Origin: Rhytidiadelphus loreus
Lineage: Eukaryota > Streptophyta > Bryopsida > Hypnales > Hylocomiaceae
Assembly (NCBI GenBank): GCA_947034895.1
Contig: OX344764.1
Span: 45,861,348 to 45,925,347 of the forward strand
Direction of reading: 5' to 3'
DNA: 64,000 bases
Part shown: positions 1-12,360 of the stretch, piece after piece
How positions within the stretch are numbered: the first letter of the stretch is position 1
Layout: each line of letters starts with the position of its first letter
Translations under genes and position numbers: made by a program
Notes under the pieces: model-generated
The model's database searches: none
What the model saw: the letters and a program-made list of their open reading frames with translations, nothing else
What the model was told of the DNA's origin: nothing

Positions 1-1130
1 ATGAGAGGAATTTTCAAGTAAATAAAAAAATATTGTGTTAATTTGTGTTTCTTACTAGAACACTTTCACCATTGAGACGGACATATTTTAATTTCATTCC
101 AAAGTTACTTGTGATTTAAATAGGGATCTCTTTCATCATGTAACATCTTCTATTTTGTATTTTATTTTTTATAAATAACCTGTTTTTTTGGAAATTCATT
201 CATGTCGTTTTTTAAGTGGGGATATTATACAAATAAATTTAAGTGTTTAATTTTTTCCTACCCCTATTCTTCTCGTTACAAAAAAATTCCTTCCCTCTAC
301 TACATATTAGATGTATAATGTATACACCATGAGACCAACAAAAATCAATTCTATCAATTCAAGGGTCATAGGCCAAGTGGCAATTTTTAATAAGAAGTGC
401 ACTTGAAAATCCCTACTAAAAGTATTCTATAAATACCCCATTCAATTTGAGTATTTAACACGTATGGCTTCAAGGCTTGAAGTTAAATGGACTACAAACT
501 TTATCCTTGTGTTGTACAATTTTTAGTTCATTAAACCCACTAGGGTAAACCTCTCTATTTGTGCAATGTAATAATTTTTGCCACTTGTGGTCAATGTCTT
601 ATATTTACACTTCTTTTTTTTATATATAGTACGAGTATTGTGGCACAGTTTCAGTCAACTACCCTTCATTATAGATTTTTGAATTGTGTCAATTTTAACC
701 TCTAAAGATTTTTGATGTTTTTAGGCCCAAAATTGTTTTCAAAGTACTCAAATTCAAAGCAAGGCTAAAATCTTCATCTGTATTTATTCATTAACAAATC
801 CAACTCTAGGATGCTTTAGTTAACTTATTAGAGTACACTCTCCTAAAATTTCAGAACAAGAAACCTTACCAATTGCAAGATCTTATTGCTTGGATTTCAA
901 AAAGAAGTATTTTTAACTCTTTCCAAATGGTTAAATTTCATCTCTTGAACTTTTTACACAAAAATGTGTAGATCCTACAACTTTTTACTCTCCATAATAT
1001 GTTGAAGACATAAATTGGGAATATGTATAAAAAATTTCAACAAAAAAATTTCATATTCATGCTTGAAAAAAATAGTATGTAGAAAGAAGTAGAGTATGAT
1101 TTAAAACACTAAATTGTCAAGAATTTAGTT
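1..1130. other. AT-rich intergenic DNA, no gene seen
   Basis: No reading frame of any length, RNA gene or clear repeat end is visible on either strand. Base composition is strongly AT-biased, with many homopolymer A and T runs, as in the rest of the intergenic DNA here. The segment ends at the target-site duplication of the first 583-bp MITE. Confidence 0.6.
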
Positions 1131-1138
1131 ATGAAAAT

Positions 1139-1721
1139 CCCGGGGAGGACACTCCCTATGTTTTAGCAAACTACGTGCGGCGGAAAAAGTAAAACAAGTA
1201 ATACACCTTAAAATTTAATTTCTTTTTCAAAAAAAAAATTATGGATAGATTTTACTACTTTATAAGTTTATGTTTTGAATTATTGGTATTTTTTTGTGCT
1301 AATAGTAATTAGTTATAAATTTTTGAAGAAAAAAGATACACTGTAAAGCTGAAAATAACTTTCACACCTCTATATTATATAAGAAAAAAAATTTGAAAAA
1401 TGAAAAAAAATTTATATAGAATAGCTTTCTATTGAAAGTTTATTTTGGTTGAATATTGATGCAATAGTCATCTTCATGTGAGCTCTATAAATATTTTAGT
1501 TGGAGAACATGCCATTTTAGTTCATTTTTCAACCCTTTCTAGACAATATATCTTATGTTATTTGGAATTGAAATTTTTGTCAATAGAAACCTTTAGTCAT
1601 TGTTAAACAAAGCTCAAAATTTTAGAATGAAATTACAGTTTATTCAAGGTGAATTACATGAATTACTTTTTCCACCGCCGCACGTAGGTACCCCAAATGT
1701 AGTGAGAGTGTCCTCCCCTAG
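1139..1721 (+). mobile_element. hAT-like MITE, family 1, copy 1 (583 bp)
   Basis: A non-autonomous DNA transposon with no coding capacity. Its ends are inverted copies of GGGGAGGACACTC, followed further in on both sides by TACGTGCGGCGG. The element is bounded by an 8-bp direct repeat, ATGAAAAT, at 1131-1138 and 1722-1729. An 8-bp duplication with short terminal inverted repeats is typical of the hAT superfamily. A second copy of exactly the same length lies in opposite orientation at 6617-7199 and differs at only a few positions, so both inserted recently. The superfamily is inferred from duplication length and end structure; no transposase is present. Confidence 0.85.
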
Positions 1722-1729
1722 ATGAAAAT

Positions 1730-2260
1730 GAAAAATTCCTATCCCAATGGTTGTAATGTTGTAATAAACAATATACATCCACTGCTTTTATTTTTTCAAA
1801 AATATTGGAAATTGAGTTAAATAAAGGACTTCAAAGGTTATTTCAAAGTAGAAATTCCATAAAAGCCCACAAACTAAAAGTCCTCATAACTTGCATCTCA
1901 TTCATCAAAATGGAATAATTCAAAGCTTTTCATGTATGTATAAATCTAGAAAATCAAGTTCAAATTTTTATATTTTAAAACGATGATTTTTTTAGTTGTC
2001 TAAGCTACTTGCCTAGCATTAAAAATTGCATATCATACAATAATTTTTTAACCATGTAGTCAAAAGTTATGAATTGTTGTACTTTAAAGCTACTTCTTGG
2101 GCACATGTTGTGTGAAAACTTTAAAGAAAAAAGAATTCCATTCATAGTAAACTGCCCAAAATCAATATGTTGCCAAAAACGTGATTTGTTCCTTCAGGGA
2201 TTAACTCACGTAATTTTCTAAAAAATCAATAGTGATCTCCTTGAATGTTATTTTTTCCAG
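1730..2260. other. AT-rich intergenic DNA, no gene seen
   Basis: Nothing coding is visible. The segment lies between the first MITE and the duplicated block that starts near 2262. Confidence 0.5.
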
Positions 2261-2261
2261 T

Positions 2262-2873
2262 TGTGACTAATGTGACTAATGCCCATTTGGGGCATTCGTC
2301 ACATTAGTTACAAATTTCTAAATCTTCCACAACTATTGAGTGGGGAGTAAAATTTTCTTAGAATTTATTATATTTTCTATACTATATAAGACACCTAAGT
2401 GCAAGTTTGTGGGAGCAATGCACACTTTTTGATGTTTTCATAAATTTCGGATTGTTTTAATTCCCAATCCAAAAATAAATAAAAATTGGCATTGATATGT
2501 CAATTTCCATATATTAATATGCTTGTTTAGGATTGATTGCAACTTTGGGGAATGTCTTGGAAAATATTTTGAATCAAGAGGTAAGTATTGTGAATGATTT
2601 GCTCACTTGTGACTAATAAGCCCTTTGGAGACATTAGTCACATTATTCACATTTTTCTAAATCTTCCACAACTCTTGAGTGGGTGGGGGTAAAATTTTCT
2701 TAGAATTTGTAAATATTTTTTATACTATATAAGACACCTAGGTACAAGTTTGTAGGAGCATTGTACACTTTTTGATGTTTTCACAAGCTTTGGATTGTTT
2801 TAATGTTCAACTCAAAAACCAAAAAAATTAGTGTCAACATGTTGAATTCCATATGTTAATATGCTTGTTTAGG
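2262..2873. repeat. Direct duplication of a ~270-bp block
   Basis: Copy A (about 2262-2531) and copy B (about 2607-2873) align over their whole length. They share GTGACTAAT near the start, then CTAAATCTTCCACAAC, TATAAGACACCTA, CACTTTTTGATGTTTTC and finally ATATGCTTGTTTAGG. They differ by scattered substitutions and small indels, so this is an old duplication. No open frame is present in either copy. Confidence 0.75.
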
Positions 2874-2874
2874 G

Positions 2875-3370
2875 CAGATTTTGTAGACCAACTTTGAAGG
2901 ATGTGATAAGAAGAATCATGAAGGATTAGGAGTTGAATTTTTGGAAGATGGTGTCTTATCAAGTCATGCTTTCAAAGAAACCATGTTTGCTTCAAGGAAA
3001 CCTTGATAAGGTGGTGGTGACCTTTTTGATACCAAGAGGTCAACTACCATGGGGGACAAGTTGACAACCACAAGGAGGAGTGACACTTGGTGATGGTGGT
3101 TCTTAGTCCTCTCTTTTGCTTCTTAATTGGTGAAATTTTGGTATTGATATTAGGGTTGCAATTAGAGAGAGAGAGAGAGAGAGAGGTGGAAGCATGTCTT
3201 ATAGATTTGTATGCTTGGGCAATTTTGCTAGTAGATGCCCACTTTGGATTTGAGTTAATTAAGATGAATATTTGAGAATATAACAATCTTGCCTTAGTTG
3301 TGTGGTATTAACCACATTGATAGGATTCTTGAAGGGTGTTTTTAGGATTTTGTACTAGTTTAAATCTCTT
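2875..3370. repeat. Dispersed repeat family C, copy 1
   Basis: About 490 bp that align with 30485-30915 in the same orientation. Shared anchors include GACAAGTTGACAACCACAAG (here) and the matching stretch near 30669, plus ATCTTG-CTTAGTTGTGT near the end. A (GA)n microsatellite occupies about 3165-3185 in this copy only. Short frames on both strands are interrupted and not conserved between the copies, so no protein is claimed. It may be part of an LTR or an untranslated region of a retroelement; that is inference. Confidence 0.65.
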
Positions 3371-3396
3371 CTTTGTGATTTCAAGTTTTTCGATTA

Positions 3397-4195
3397 AAGT
3401 GGTGAGTAATACATGAATAAGATGATTTAAAAAAAATTAAAATAATCAAATTGAGAAGTCCATACTTAAATCTTCATCTATTATTTTCATTTCAAAATCC
3501 ACTTATAAATAATATTTCAATAGGATGATTCCTTGACAATTGCAAAGATCAGAAGGGAATATTGTACTTTAAATGTCTTGCTTCTAATTTTTATTTTTTA
3601 GATCAATGTGGAAAATAATACATAAACAAGATGATTCTTGTAGGATAGAGAAAATCAAATAGGGAAGTTATTTCATAAATCCCCATTCATTACTTTTTTA
3701 ATATAAAATCCACTTGATAAGTAATACACTTGGAGGATGATACTTTGACAATTGCAAAAATCAAAAGGGAAAGATTTAATTAAACCTCTTCCCTCTAATT
3801 TTTAATTTTTAAATCAATGTGGTAAATAATAAATGAATAAAATGATTCTTTGTAAATAAATAAAAATCAATTGGGGAAGTCCATACTTAAATCTCCATCT
3901 ATTATTTCTTATTCTACAATCTACTTGATAAATAATTCACTAGTAAGATGATACTTTGACAATTGCAAGAATAAGGAGGAGAAGTTTTAATTTAAATTTC
4001 TTCCTTCTAATTTTTAATTTTTAAATGAACATGGTAAGTAGTACATGAATTGAATGATTCTTCAAATATAGAGAAACTTAAATGGGGAAGTTATTACATA
4101 AATTTGCATCTATTATTTTATATTTTAAAATCAACTTGTTAATAATACACTAGTGGGATGACAATTGCAAAAATCAAAAGGGAAAGTACGTATAA
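3397..4195. repeat. Tandem array of four ~210-bp units
   Basis: Four degenerate head-to-tail units start near 3397, 3607, 3816 and 4028. Each has a GGTAAATAATACATGAATAA-like start, then GATGATTCTT, GGGGAAGTCCATACTTAAA, a CATCTATTATTT stretch, AAAATCCACTTG, a GACAATTGCAA box and a TCTAATTTTTA end. Unit spacing is about 210-213 bp. Divergence between units is considerable, so the array is old. No coding capacity. Confidence 0.75.
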
Positions 4196-4600
4196 AGTTC
4201 TTGTTCTTTTTCAAGTGTTGCTTGAAGAATAAATACAAGAATCGGAAGAATACCATGAGGTGAGATGCTTCCTAATAATGCAACCTTTCTATAATTTACA
4301 TGAACTCCACGCCATCAGCAAGCATCAATGCATCATTCAGTGTAGTTTCAAACTAAGGCTTGTAACAGGAATTCAACGCTATGTCCAGTACCCACTCCAT
4401 CAGCCCTGAAGGATTAGCCTTGAATTTTTCACTCAAAACTGTGAATGCGTGAACATGGGGATGAAAACCAGTTGTTTGAACGGGTGCAAACTACATCAGA
4501 ATGAACCAGAAAGCGAAAGAAAAGTCTTTCTTCCGGTATTCAGGAGCGAGTCAGAAATGTTCAACTTCACTACAATGACTAAGGTTTTCAACACATTCAC

Positions 4601-5150
4601 CTACACTTCTCTATCCATAGAGTAGGAATCAGAAACTGGAGAGAATGCCCTAACTTCCTTTAAGCCATTGTCTTTCACAAATCTGCTCCATTCAGAAGGA
4701 AGGAAGTGTACTTTCCGCCTATCTTTCAAACTCCTCCGACAAGCTATAACATGAATTGTAGAATCTTTGTGTATTTCTTGGAATTTGACAGAAGTCTGAA
4801 CTTGCTCGCCATGGGTGTTCATAAAGTTCCTCATTCGAAGCACCTGCATGTGTCAAGAAAAGAAAAGGTAGATTCTATGTTGGAAAGCTAAACATGGATG
4901 GAAATTGAAAGAAAGCATTGGAATAGCAAATTTAGTTTACCACTACCAAAACTTACCAAATGTCCACTATTACTCCCAACTTCACAATCAGATCATCCAA
5001 TGTAGGAGGCTGTCAATTGTATGCGGAAGCTAAGATGATGTCCGGCATACTGTAATTGTATGGCCTTACCCTCCCTAAAATCATTTGGTGAATGCTTTCT
5101 GGTGCTCATCCTGATGGTGCAAAGGAGAGGGGAGACTAGACCGGTGGTTG
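4601..5150 (-). pseudogene. Possible relic of a B3-domain-like gene
   Basis: On the minus strand a frame (4849 down to 4601) follows a good 3' splice site (CACATGCAG, just above 4845). Its last third contains WSRFVKDNGLKE, which resembles the core of plant B3 DNA-binding domains (pattern W..FVK-N-LK-GD). A possible donor, GTAAGTTTT, lies upstream near 4957, and the frame entering it meets a stop after only about 14 codons. No glycine-aspartate follows the helix, and the frame ends soon after, so any gene is broken or I have misjudged the exons. The family assignment rests on one short motif; treat it as a suggestion only. Confidence 0.3.
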
Positions 5151-6608
5151 TTTTCTTCGTCAGTAGAGGTTAGATTCCCTATCGATTATACAACTGAAGA
5201 AAGCATTCAACAATGGTGAAGGCTTCGAAATGGAGACTAGCAATGTAAGGAAAAGTCAGAGAGACTATGCTCTTTCGAGTTCAGGGTGTCTTTATGAAAT
5301 TTTTCCTTGACACGTTGGATATGTATTCCAATGCAAGTCACGAAACAAATCGAGAGAAGAATCCGGACGAATCTTCAGTTTTAAAAAGCTCCGGAGTCTC
5401 CAAGTTCCACAGTTTTATTTTTATACAATCGGGTGAAGAGACTGTCCGAAAGACTTTCAAATGAAAAAAAATTTACACACACAAGTGATTCGTCCTGTAG
5501 ATTTTCATAAACCAAGCTCAATTAATCTGCCTCACTGATCACAATCGGTAGGCCCTGGCATATGCACAGTTCGATTGCATATATTTGTGAGCACTTCATG
5601 TTGTTTGGATGGTTGATTCCAAACACGATATTTCCTCGCAAATCTGGAACAAATCTGAGCTGCAGCGCTTTGAAGTGTAAAAAGTCTCAAACACCCTGTC
5701 AACTACAAATATCTATGCATGCCGAGTGCGAGTCCCAAGTCCCAATTGGTATGGAACGAAGCTGTCAGAGAGCGAGCAATCAAGGCTGGCAGGCAAGTGC
5801 CAAAACTCTACACTATTCATATGCCTGATCTGTATTTGCAAAGACTTCATTAGAAAGTAATTTTGAACTTTCTGAACTAATCATGCAGTAATTTAGAATT
5901 AGCTCTATATACAATGAAGGGGAATTGAAAAATATAGAAAGATATATAGAAATGAAAAATAGATCTAGACTCATGTTTGTGCATTAAGAAAACTCAAGTT
6001 TATGCTTTAGCAACTCATAAGCACATAAGATTTGGCATCCATCTCAAAATCGTAGCCTTTATACATTGACTTATGTATATGATACAATTATATATAGTAA
6101 TTTGTGAGTATTGAAAGTTGAGAGGAATATGTTAATCAAGTTTGTTTCAAAAATAGGTTTCATCGGATTTTGGAGGGCTTCTTTGTTTTTAGAAAAGAAG
6201 AGGATTATGATATATCTAAGAGGTTAAAACTTTTTCATATGACATATTCTATTTAAACCAAAGATAAACATTTTCAAAATCAAAAACACAAAAGAACAAT
6301 TCAAAGACTCATTGTAAACACAAAAGACACACCTTATTAATTCAAAGAATTTTACATCAAGTAAGTCTATCATGAATATGTTCATAAATTGTTCATGTGT
6401 TTGAATCTCTTTTCAATTGCCAATAAGGTCTAATAATTTCAATAATACCAACAAGGCTTAAATATTTGAAATTTTGGATGCTTTCAAAATAAGGTCATTG
6501 TACATATTAAGTTGGATTCCTCAAAAACCACCACTTTTAGCTATTGTGCCATTTACTATTATTAGATTGGTCAAATTTTATATTTTCTTGTTGACAACTA
6601 AAAGGAGG
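5151..6608. other. Intergenic DNA, no supported gene
   Basis: The part from about 5150 to 5830 is less AT-rich and holds short frames on both strands, none with a recognisable motif or splice-site support. It may be the decayed 5' part of the relic next to it. From 5830 onward the DNA is again strongly AT-rich and featureless up to the MITE duplication at 6609. Confidence 0.4.
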
Positions 6609-6616
6609 TTCCAATG

Positions 6617-7199
6617 CTAGGGGAGGACACTCTCACTACATTTGGGGTACCTACGTGCGACGGTGAAAAAAGTAATTCATGTAATTCACCTTGAATAAAC
6701 TATAATTTCATTCTAAAATTTTGAGCTTTGTTTAACAATGACTAAAGGTTTCTATTGACAAAAATTTCAATTCCAAATAACATAAGATATATTGTCTAGA
6801 AAGGGTTGAAAAATGAACTAAAATGGCATGTTCTCCAACTAAAATATTTATAGAGCTCACATGAAGATGACTATTGCATCAATATTCAACCAAAATAAAC
6901 TTTCAATAGAAAGCTATTCTATATAAATTTTTTTTCATTTTTCAAATTTTTTTTCTTATATAATATAGAGGTGTGAAAGTTATTTTCAGCTTTACAATGT
7001 ATCTTTTTTCTTCAAAAATTTATAACTAATTACTATTAGCACAAAAAAATACCAATAATTCAAAACATAAACTTATAAAGTAGTAAAATCTATCCATAAT
7101 TTTTTTTTTGAAAAAGAAATTAAATTTTAAGGTGTATTACTTGTTTTACTTTTTCCGCCGCACGTAGTTTGCTAAAACATAGGGAGTGTCCTCCCCGGG
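6617..7199 (-). mobile_element. hAT-like MITE, family 1, copy 2 (583 bp, inverted)
   Basis: The reverse complement of the element at 1139-1721, and exactly the same length. It is flanked by a perfect 8-bp direct repeat, TTCCAATG, at 6609-6616 and 7200-7207. The outer ends read CTAGGGGAGGACACTC on one side and, reverse-complemented, CCCGGGGAGGACACTC on the other. Only a few substitutions separate the two copies, for example in the CG-rich subterminal box and one site in the middle. The different duplications show two independent insertions and not one segmental inversion. Confidence 0.88.
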
Positions 7200-7207
7200 T
7201 TCCAATG

Positions 7208-7653
7208 CACTAAAGAACGTGACATTTGAAAACTACACGCAAAAGTTATGAAGGGTTGAAGTTTTTTTTGGCACATTTCTTCAACATTCATACATATTGA
7301 TTTCAAAGATGTGAGAGTTATGATGGTTGTCTTAGGTAGAGTGTAATTTTACATATTGATTTTAGAGATGTGATTTTTTAGGTGGTGATTTGGCTTGTAA
7401 AATGGGGGGCCATCCATTTTGCAATCTAGGAATAGATGGCCCCCCCATTGGTATCTTGTTACTAGGTTAAGCTGGTTGAGCTAAAAATTGCAGTTGTATT
7501 AAATTGCCAACTTGGCGACCTAGCTAGCCTACTCCTCCTTCTAATATCCTCTATTTTTGGATTTGGGGTGGGGACTCTTGTGCTCATCTATACATGTGGC
7601 CCATTTATAAGTTTGTTTTGGTGTAAGTTGTTCAGCCCACCCCTTTGCAAGTC
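7208..7653. other. Intergenic DNA between MITE and Copia element
   Basis: No gene is visible. The run of C around 7440 (GGCCCCCCCATT) and the mirrored GGGGGGCCATCC near 7402 make a short inverted repeat. The Copia element inserted at the right edge. Confidence 0.5.
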
Positions 7654-7658
7654 AAGAG

Positions 7659-7829
7659 TATTAGATATATAAGATAATATATACAGTACGTAATACACTA
7701 AGTTTACTTACAGTTGTGACTTTACACATAAAGTTGTGACTATTGACAAGTACCTTTTGGTACAAGCCTTAAGGATGTAAAGTATCATCTTTATTAATTA
7801 TTAAATATATAGACAATAATAATTCTACA
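7659..7829 (+). repeat. 5' LTR of the Copia element (171 bp)
   Basis: It starts TATTAGATATATAAG and ends AATAATAATTCTACA. It matches the 3' LTR except for three transitions (in ATATATAAG, GTAATAC and AAGTATC). It is short for a Copia LTR. The boundary is fixed by the AAGAG duplication on the left and by the primer-binding site abutting the right end with no spacer. Confidence 0.95.
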
Positions 7830-7841
7830 TGGTATCAGAGC
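7830..7841 (+). promoter_or_regulatory. Primer-binding site (tRNA-iMet)
   Basis: TGGTATCAGAGC directly follows the 5' LTR. This is complementary to the 3' end of plant initiator methionine tRNA, the usual minus-strand primer of plant Copia elements. Confidence 0.95.
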
Positions 7842-8072
7842 GATAATGTACTTTCCTAAAACTAAATTAGAATGCTCAAGTGAGGAAGAACCACAGTTCA
7901 TTGCAAAACCTCACGAATGCATTCTTCAAGCTTTAGTAAACCTATTTCAGTATCTTCCAGTTAAGGAAGATGGAATCAACATAAAACATATTTGGAATTA
8001 GTAAAGCCCTTGCAAGATTAGATTTTCAAAATGAATGAGAGATGCAACTAATTCTAAGAAAAAATTAGTAAA

Positions 8073-11000
8073 ATGTCAACACATAAAATTGACATTAGTC
8101 ATGTTCCTAAATTTGATGGAACATATTTTAACATATGGAAACATAGATTGACATTGATTTTCAAAACAGAGAAATTGTGGTCTGTAGTGAGTGGTGCTGA
8201 ACCTTTACCGGTAGCACCTACTGTAGTAGAAATTGCTGCAGGATCCCAAACTTCACCTACCACAGGTGTAGGTAGTGTTAGTCATTGGGAAGAAAGAGAT
8301 TCATTATCTCTTACGATCATAAATAACTGTCTAGAAAACAATGTTGTTTCACATATACAATCTTGCAAAACAGCTAATTTAGCATGGCAAGAGTTAGAGA
8401 GATTATTTGAATCACAAGATGCAGTAACAAAAATGTATCTTAAGGATAAATTATATACCTTAAAGATGAGAGAAAATGATAGTGTTACTAAACACATACA
8501 TACATTTAGAACACATCTCGAACAATTGTTGGCATCAGGATCAGCAGTTCCAGATGATGAGGCAGTTCTTACTTTAATGCGAAGTTTGCCTCCAAGCTAT
8601 AGGTCTTTCATAAGTTCTTTGAGAAGACAACCTGGACTAACATTACAGTCATTAATAACAGATTTGATTCAAGAAGAAACACTCATGAAAAATATGAGTT
8701 TGACATCTGATAGTACATCAGCACTCTATGTGAGAAAGAAAATATCAAACTTTGGGAAGAAACCATACTTTAATAAAAATTTCAAACAAGGTTACAAAGG
8801 AGAAAGTAGTAACTCCAAACCTTATGAAAAGAAAAACATTGTTGCAGATAAAAAATGTTTTCATTGTAAAAAACCAGGACATTTGATTAAAGATTGCAGA
8901 ATAAGAATTGCTGCAGAAAGAAATAATCGTTCAAGGCAAACAAATGTTGTTACCAAATCCCACCAACTATACGTGGTGGCACTAATAGTTAATAACAAAC
9001 CAGATTCTACTTGGTATATAGATTCAGGAGCCACACAACATATGTGTCATGAACTAGAGGGATTCATGAATTATAAAAAGTATGAAAATAACCAACTTGT
9101 TTATTTAGGTGATGACTCAACATCATATATAATCAAAGGATGTGGTGATGTAAAGGTTAAACTATTAAATGGAGATGAGAATGTCATACCTGATGTCTTG
9201 TACATACCAGGTCTTGCAAAGAATTTATTCTCTGCAAAACAATTAGATAAAGCTGGAGGTGAAGTACGAATCAAAGCTGGGATATCAACTCTAATAAACA
9301 AATTTGGTGAAATCATTGCAATATGTAAGTTAAACCCTGACCTATATGAATTAGGTAGAACTATTATATGTAATGACCAACAAATTGCAATCCCAGCTAC
9401 TACAAGTTTAAACAAAGCCAATTTGTGGCATTTAAGATTAGGCCACATAAATCAAAATAGATTAAAAGATATTCAAACCATGGCAAATGGAGTAGATTCC
9501 TTTAATATAAAAGAAATAACTTTATGCCAACCTTGTATAGAAGGCAAGCAACACAAAGGAAAATTTCCCAAACAAAGCACACAAAGAAGTACAGAATTAT
9601 TAAATCTTATACATTCTGACATTTGTGGTCCTATGCAAATTAGTACTCATTCTGGATGCAGTTATTTTATTACCTTCATTGATGATTTTTCACGATATTG
9701 TCATGTATACCTCATCAAACACAAATTAGAAGCTTTTGATAAATTCGTTGAATACAAAACCTTTGTAGAAAAACAAACCAATCATCACATTAAAATTTTA
9801 AGATCAGATCGTGGTGGTGAATACATGTCAATTGAGTTTAAAGAATTTTGTAAAAAAGAAGGAATAAAACAAGAACTTACCGCAACCTATACACCATAGC
9901 AGAATGGAGTCTCTGAAAGAAAAAATAGAACATTAGTAAGCACAATCCTTGCTATGTTATCTTATTCTAAGCTCCCTAAGATTTTTTGGGGAGAGGCACT
10001 CCAAACTGCAAATTACCTTCAAAATAGAAGCCCTACCAAGGCTATAACTGAAAACAAAACACCATTTGAACTTTGGTATGGACATAAACCTAACTTTTCA
10101 TATCTCAAAATATTTGGGTGTAAAGCCCATGTTTTTATCCCTAAAGAAATGAGGAAGAAACTGGATTCTCATTCACAAGAAGCCATATTTTTAGGCTATA
10201 GTACAGAATCTAAAGCATATCGTCTTATGAATCTTAAAAATCGAAAGATAATTATTTCAAGAGATGTCATCTTTGATGAAGTCCCATCTGATGAACAAGA
10301 CAAGACCTTACCACATGATGCTCATGACAAGGATTTAATGGACTTAAACTTGCTTCAAATACCTTCAACAACTTTGAAGTTTAATCAACTACCACATCAA
10401 GGTGAATATTTTGACCAATCCCAACAAACTATTGATTTAAATACATCTGATTCACAACCAATGTCATATAGTTTTCCAAACTTGGAGACACAATCCCCTT
10501 CTCATAAAGATGTAATTGAGGCATTCTCACAATTATCATTAGATAATAAAAACAATGATAATAACAATGCCTTACCTCTTGAAGAAGCTGAAGTGACTTC
10601 TATCTTAAGGGAGCCAACTCAGCCAAGCCCTCCACCTAGTTCTTCTAGACCTAAAAGAAATATTAAACCAACAAAGAGGTTATTAGAATCCATACAAGGA
10701 AAAAAGGAATATAAAAGACATTGTCTTAGAAATCATCAAGCTAATGTTGTTCTTACCTCTATGCAACCACCACCAAATACTTTACAAGAAGCATTACAAA
10801 GAAAAGATTCTAGAGAATGGCAGGCTGCAATCAATGTAGAATTTAATTCCCTATTAAAAAATAAAACTTGGAAATTGACCCCACTTCCTCCCAAAAGAAC
10901 TCCCATCAGTTGTAAATGGATTTTTAAAATTAAAACTCATGCTGATGGTAGTATAGATAAATATAAGGCTAGGTTGGTAGCCAAAGGATTTACTCAAGTA

Positions 11001-12360
11001 AAAGGAGTAGATTATACAGAAACATTCTCACCAGTAGTCAAATTGAATTATGTTAAGCTATTACTGGCATTAGCTACTCAATACAATTTAGAAATACACC
11101 AATTGGATGTTAAAACAACTTTCTTATATGGTCATTTAAATGAGGAAATTTATATGAGACCACCTGAAGGATTAGAAGATTATTTGAAATTATTAGCACC
11201 AGATTTTCAATTAGACCCTACACTTGTTTGCTTACTACTGAAATCATTATATGGGTTAAAGCAATCTTCTAGACAATGGTACCAACGAATAGATCAATTC
11301 TTACTTTTACATGGATTTACTAGATTGATATCTGATGTAAATATTTATATGCAAAAAGACAAAACTAATGGTTTTATAATATTCACTATTTATGTCGATG
11401 ATTGTATCTTGGTGAGTAACAAAATCTCTCATTCAACATCTTAAAAATACATTACAATCAGAATTTGATATGTCTGATGATGGTGAAATTCATTATATAT
11501 TGGGTAATACCATTTTAAGAAATAGGCAAGAAGGATGGCTAATAATACATCAACAACAATATTTAATTTCCAAGCTCCAAGAATATAACATGTTAAATTG
11601 TAATCCAGTGAGCACTCCAATGTCATCAGGTCTACGCTTAAGTAAAGATGATTGTCCAATTATTCAAGATGATCAAAATCTTACCCAATTATATCCTTAC
11701 TCAAATATAGTTGGTAGTTTAATGTATGCCATTACTAATTCACGGCCAAATTGTGCTTATGCAGTATGTAGCTTAGCACAATATCTCTCAAACCCTGGTC
11801 CAAGTCACATTCAAACATTAAAGCATACTTTAAGATATATAAAAGGAACACTTTCATATGGCATAAAATATCAACAACAAGCAAATGGAGAAATCTTACA
11901 TGGATACTCTGATGCTAATTGGGCTGGCGATAAAGATACTCGACGATCCACATCTGGATACTGCTTCCTTTTAGCTGGAGGTGTCATCTCCTGGGGAAGT
12001 AAGAAACAACAATCAGTTGCTCTCTCCTCAACTGAATCAGAATACATGGCTTTATCTAAAGCAACTGCTGAAGCTATTTGGTTGCGTCATTTATTAAAGG
12101 AATTAGGTTTTTCACAAGTTAATCCCACTATGATTTATTCTGACAGCCAAAGTGCTGTAGCTCTTAGTGAAAATCCTAAGTATCATTCTCGCAGTAAACA
12201 TGTGGACACTCAGTATCATTTCACTAGAGAAAAGATTATTGCTAAAGAAATTCAGTTATGTCATCTTTCAACTTTAGATATGGCAGTAGTTATATTGACA
12301 AAATCTTTACCTCGTGATAAACATTATCACTGTATGTCTTTATTGGGCATGGATTCCATA
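8073..12360 (+). pseudogene. Broken Copia gag-pol polyprotein
   Basis: A start at 8073 opens a frame with a retrotransposon gag region (residues ~10-220), a CCHC zinc knuckle CFHCKKPGHLIKDC (~262-275), an aspartic protease site DSGAT (Asp ~317), a GAG-pre-integrase HLRLGH segment (~455) and the integrase HSDICGP and DDFSR segments. An in-frame amber codon at 9897-9899 breaks it inside integrase. The same frame continues through integrase and reverse transcriptase, with FTIYVDDCILV near 11390-11415. The frame then shifts within a CT-rich stretch at about 11424-11430. The downstream frame carries the end of RT and RNase H (SDANWAGD, STESEYMAL, SKHVDTQYHF), ending about 12360. With two breaks it should not make a full polyprotein; it could only move if helped by another copy. 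Confidence 0.93.

Noticed and set aside
9101..9448. Minus-strand frame inside the Copia element
   Set aside because: It is antisense to protease/integrase coding sequence and has no domain.
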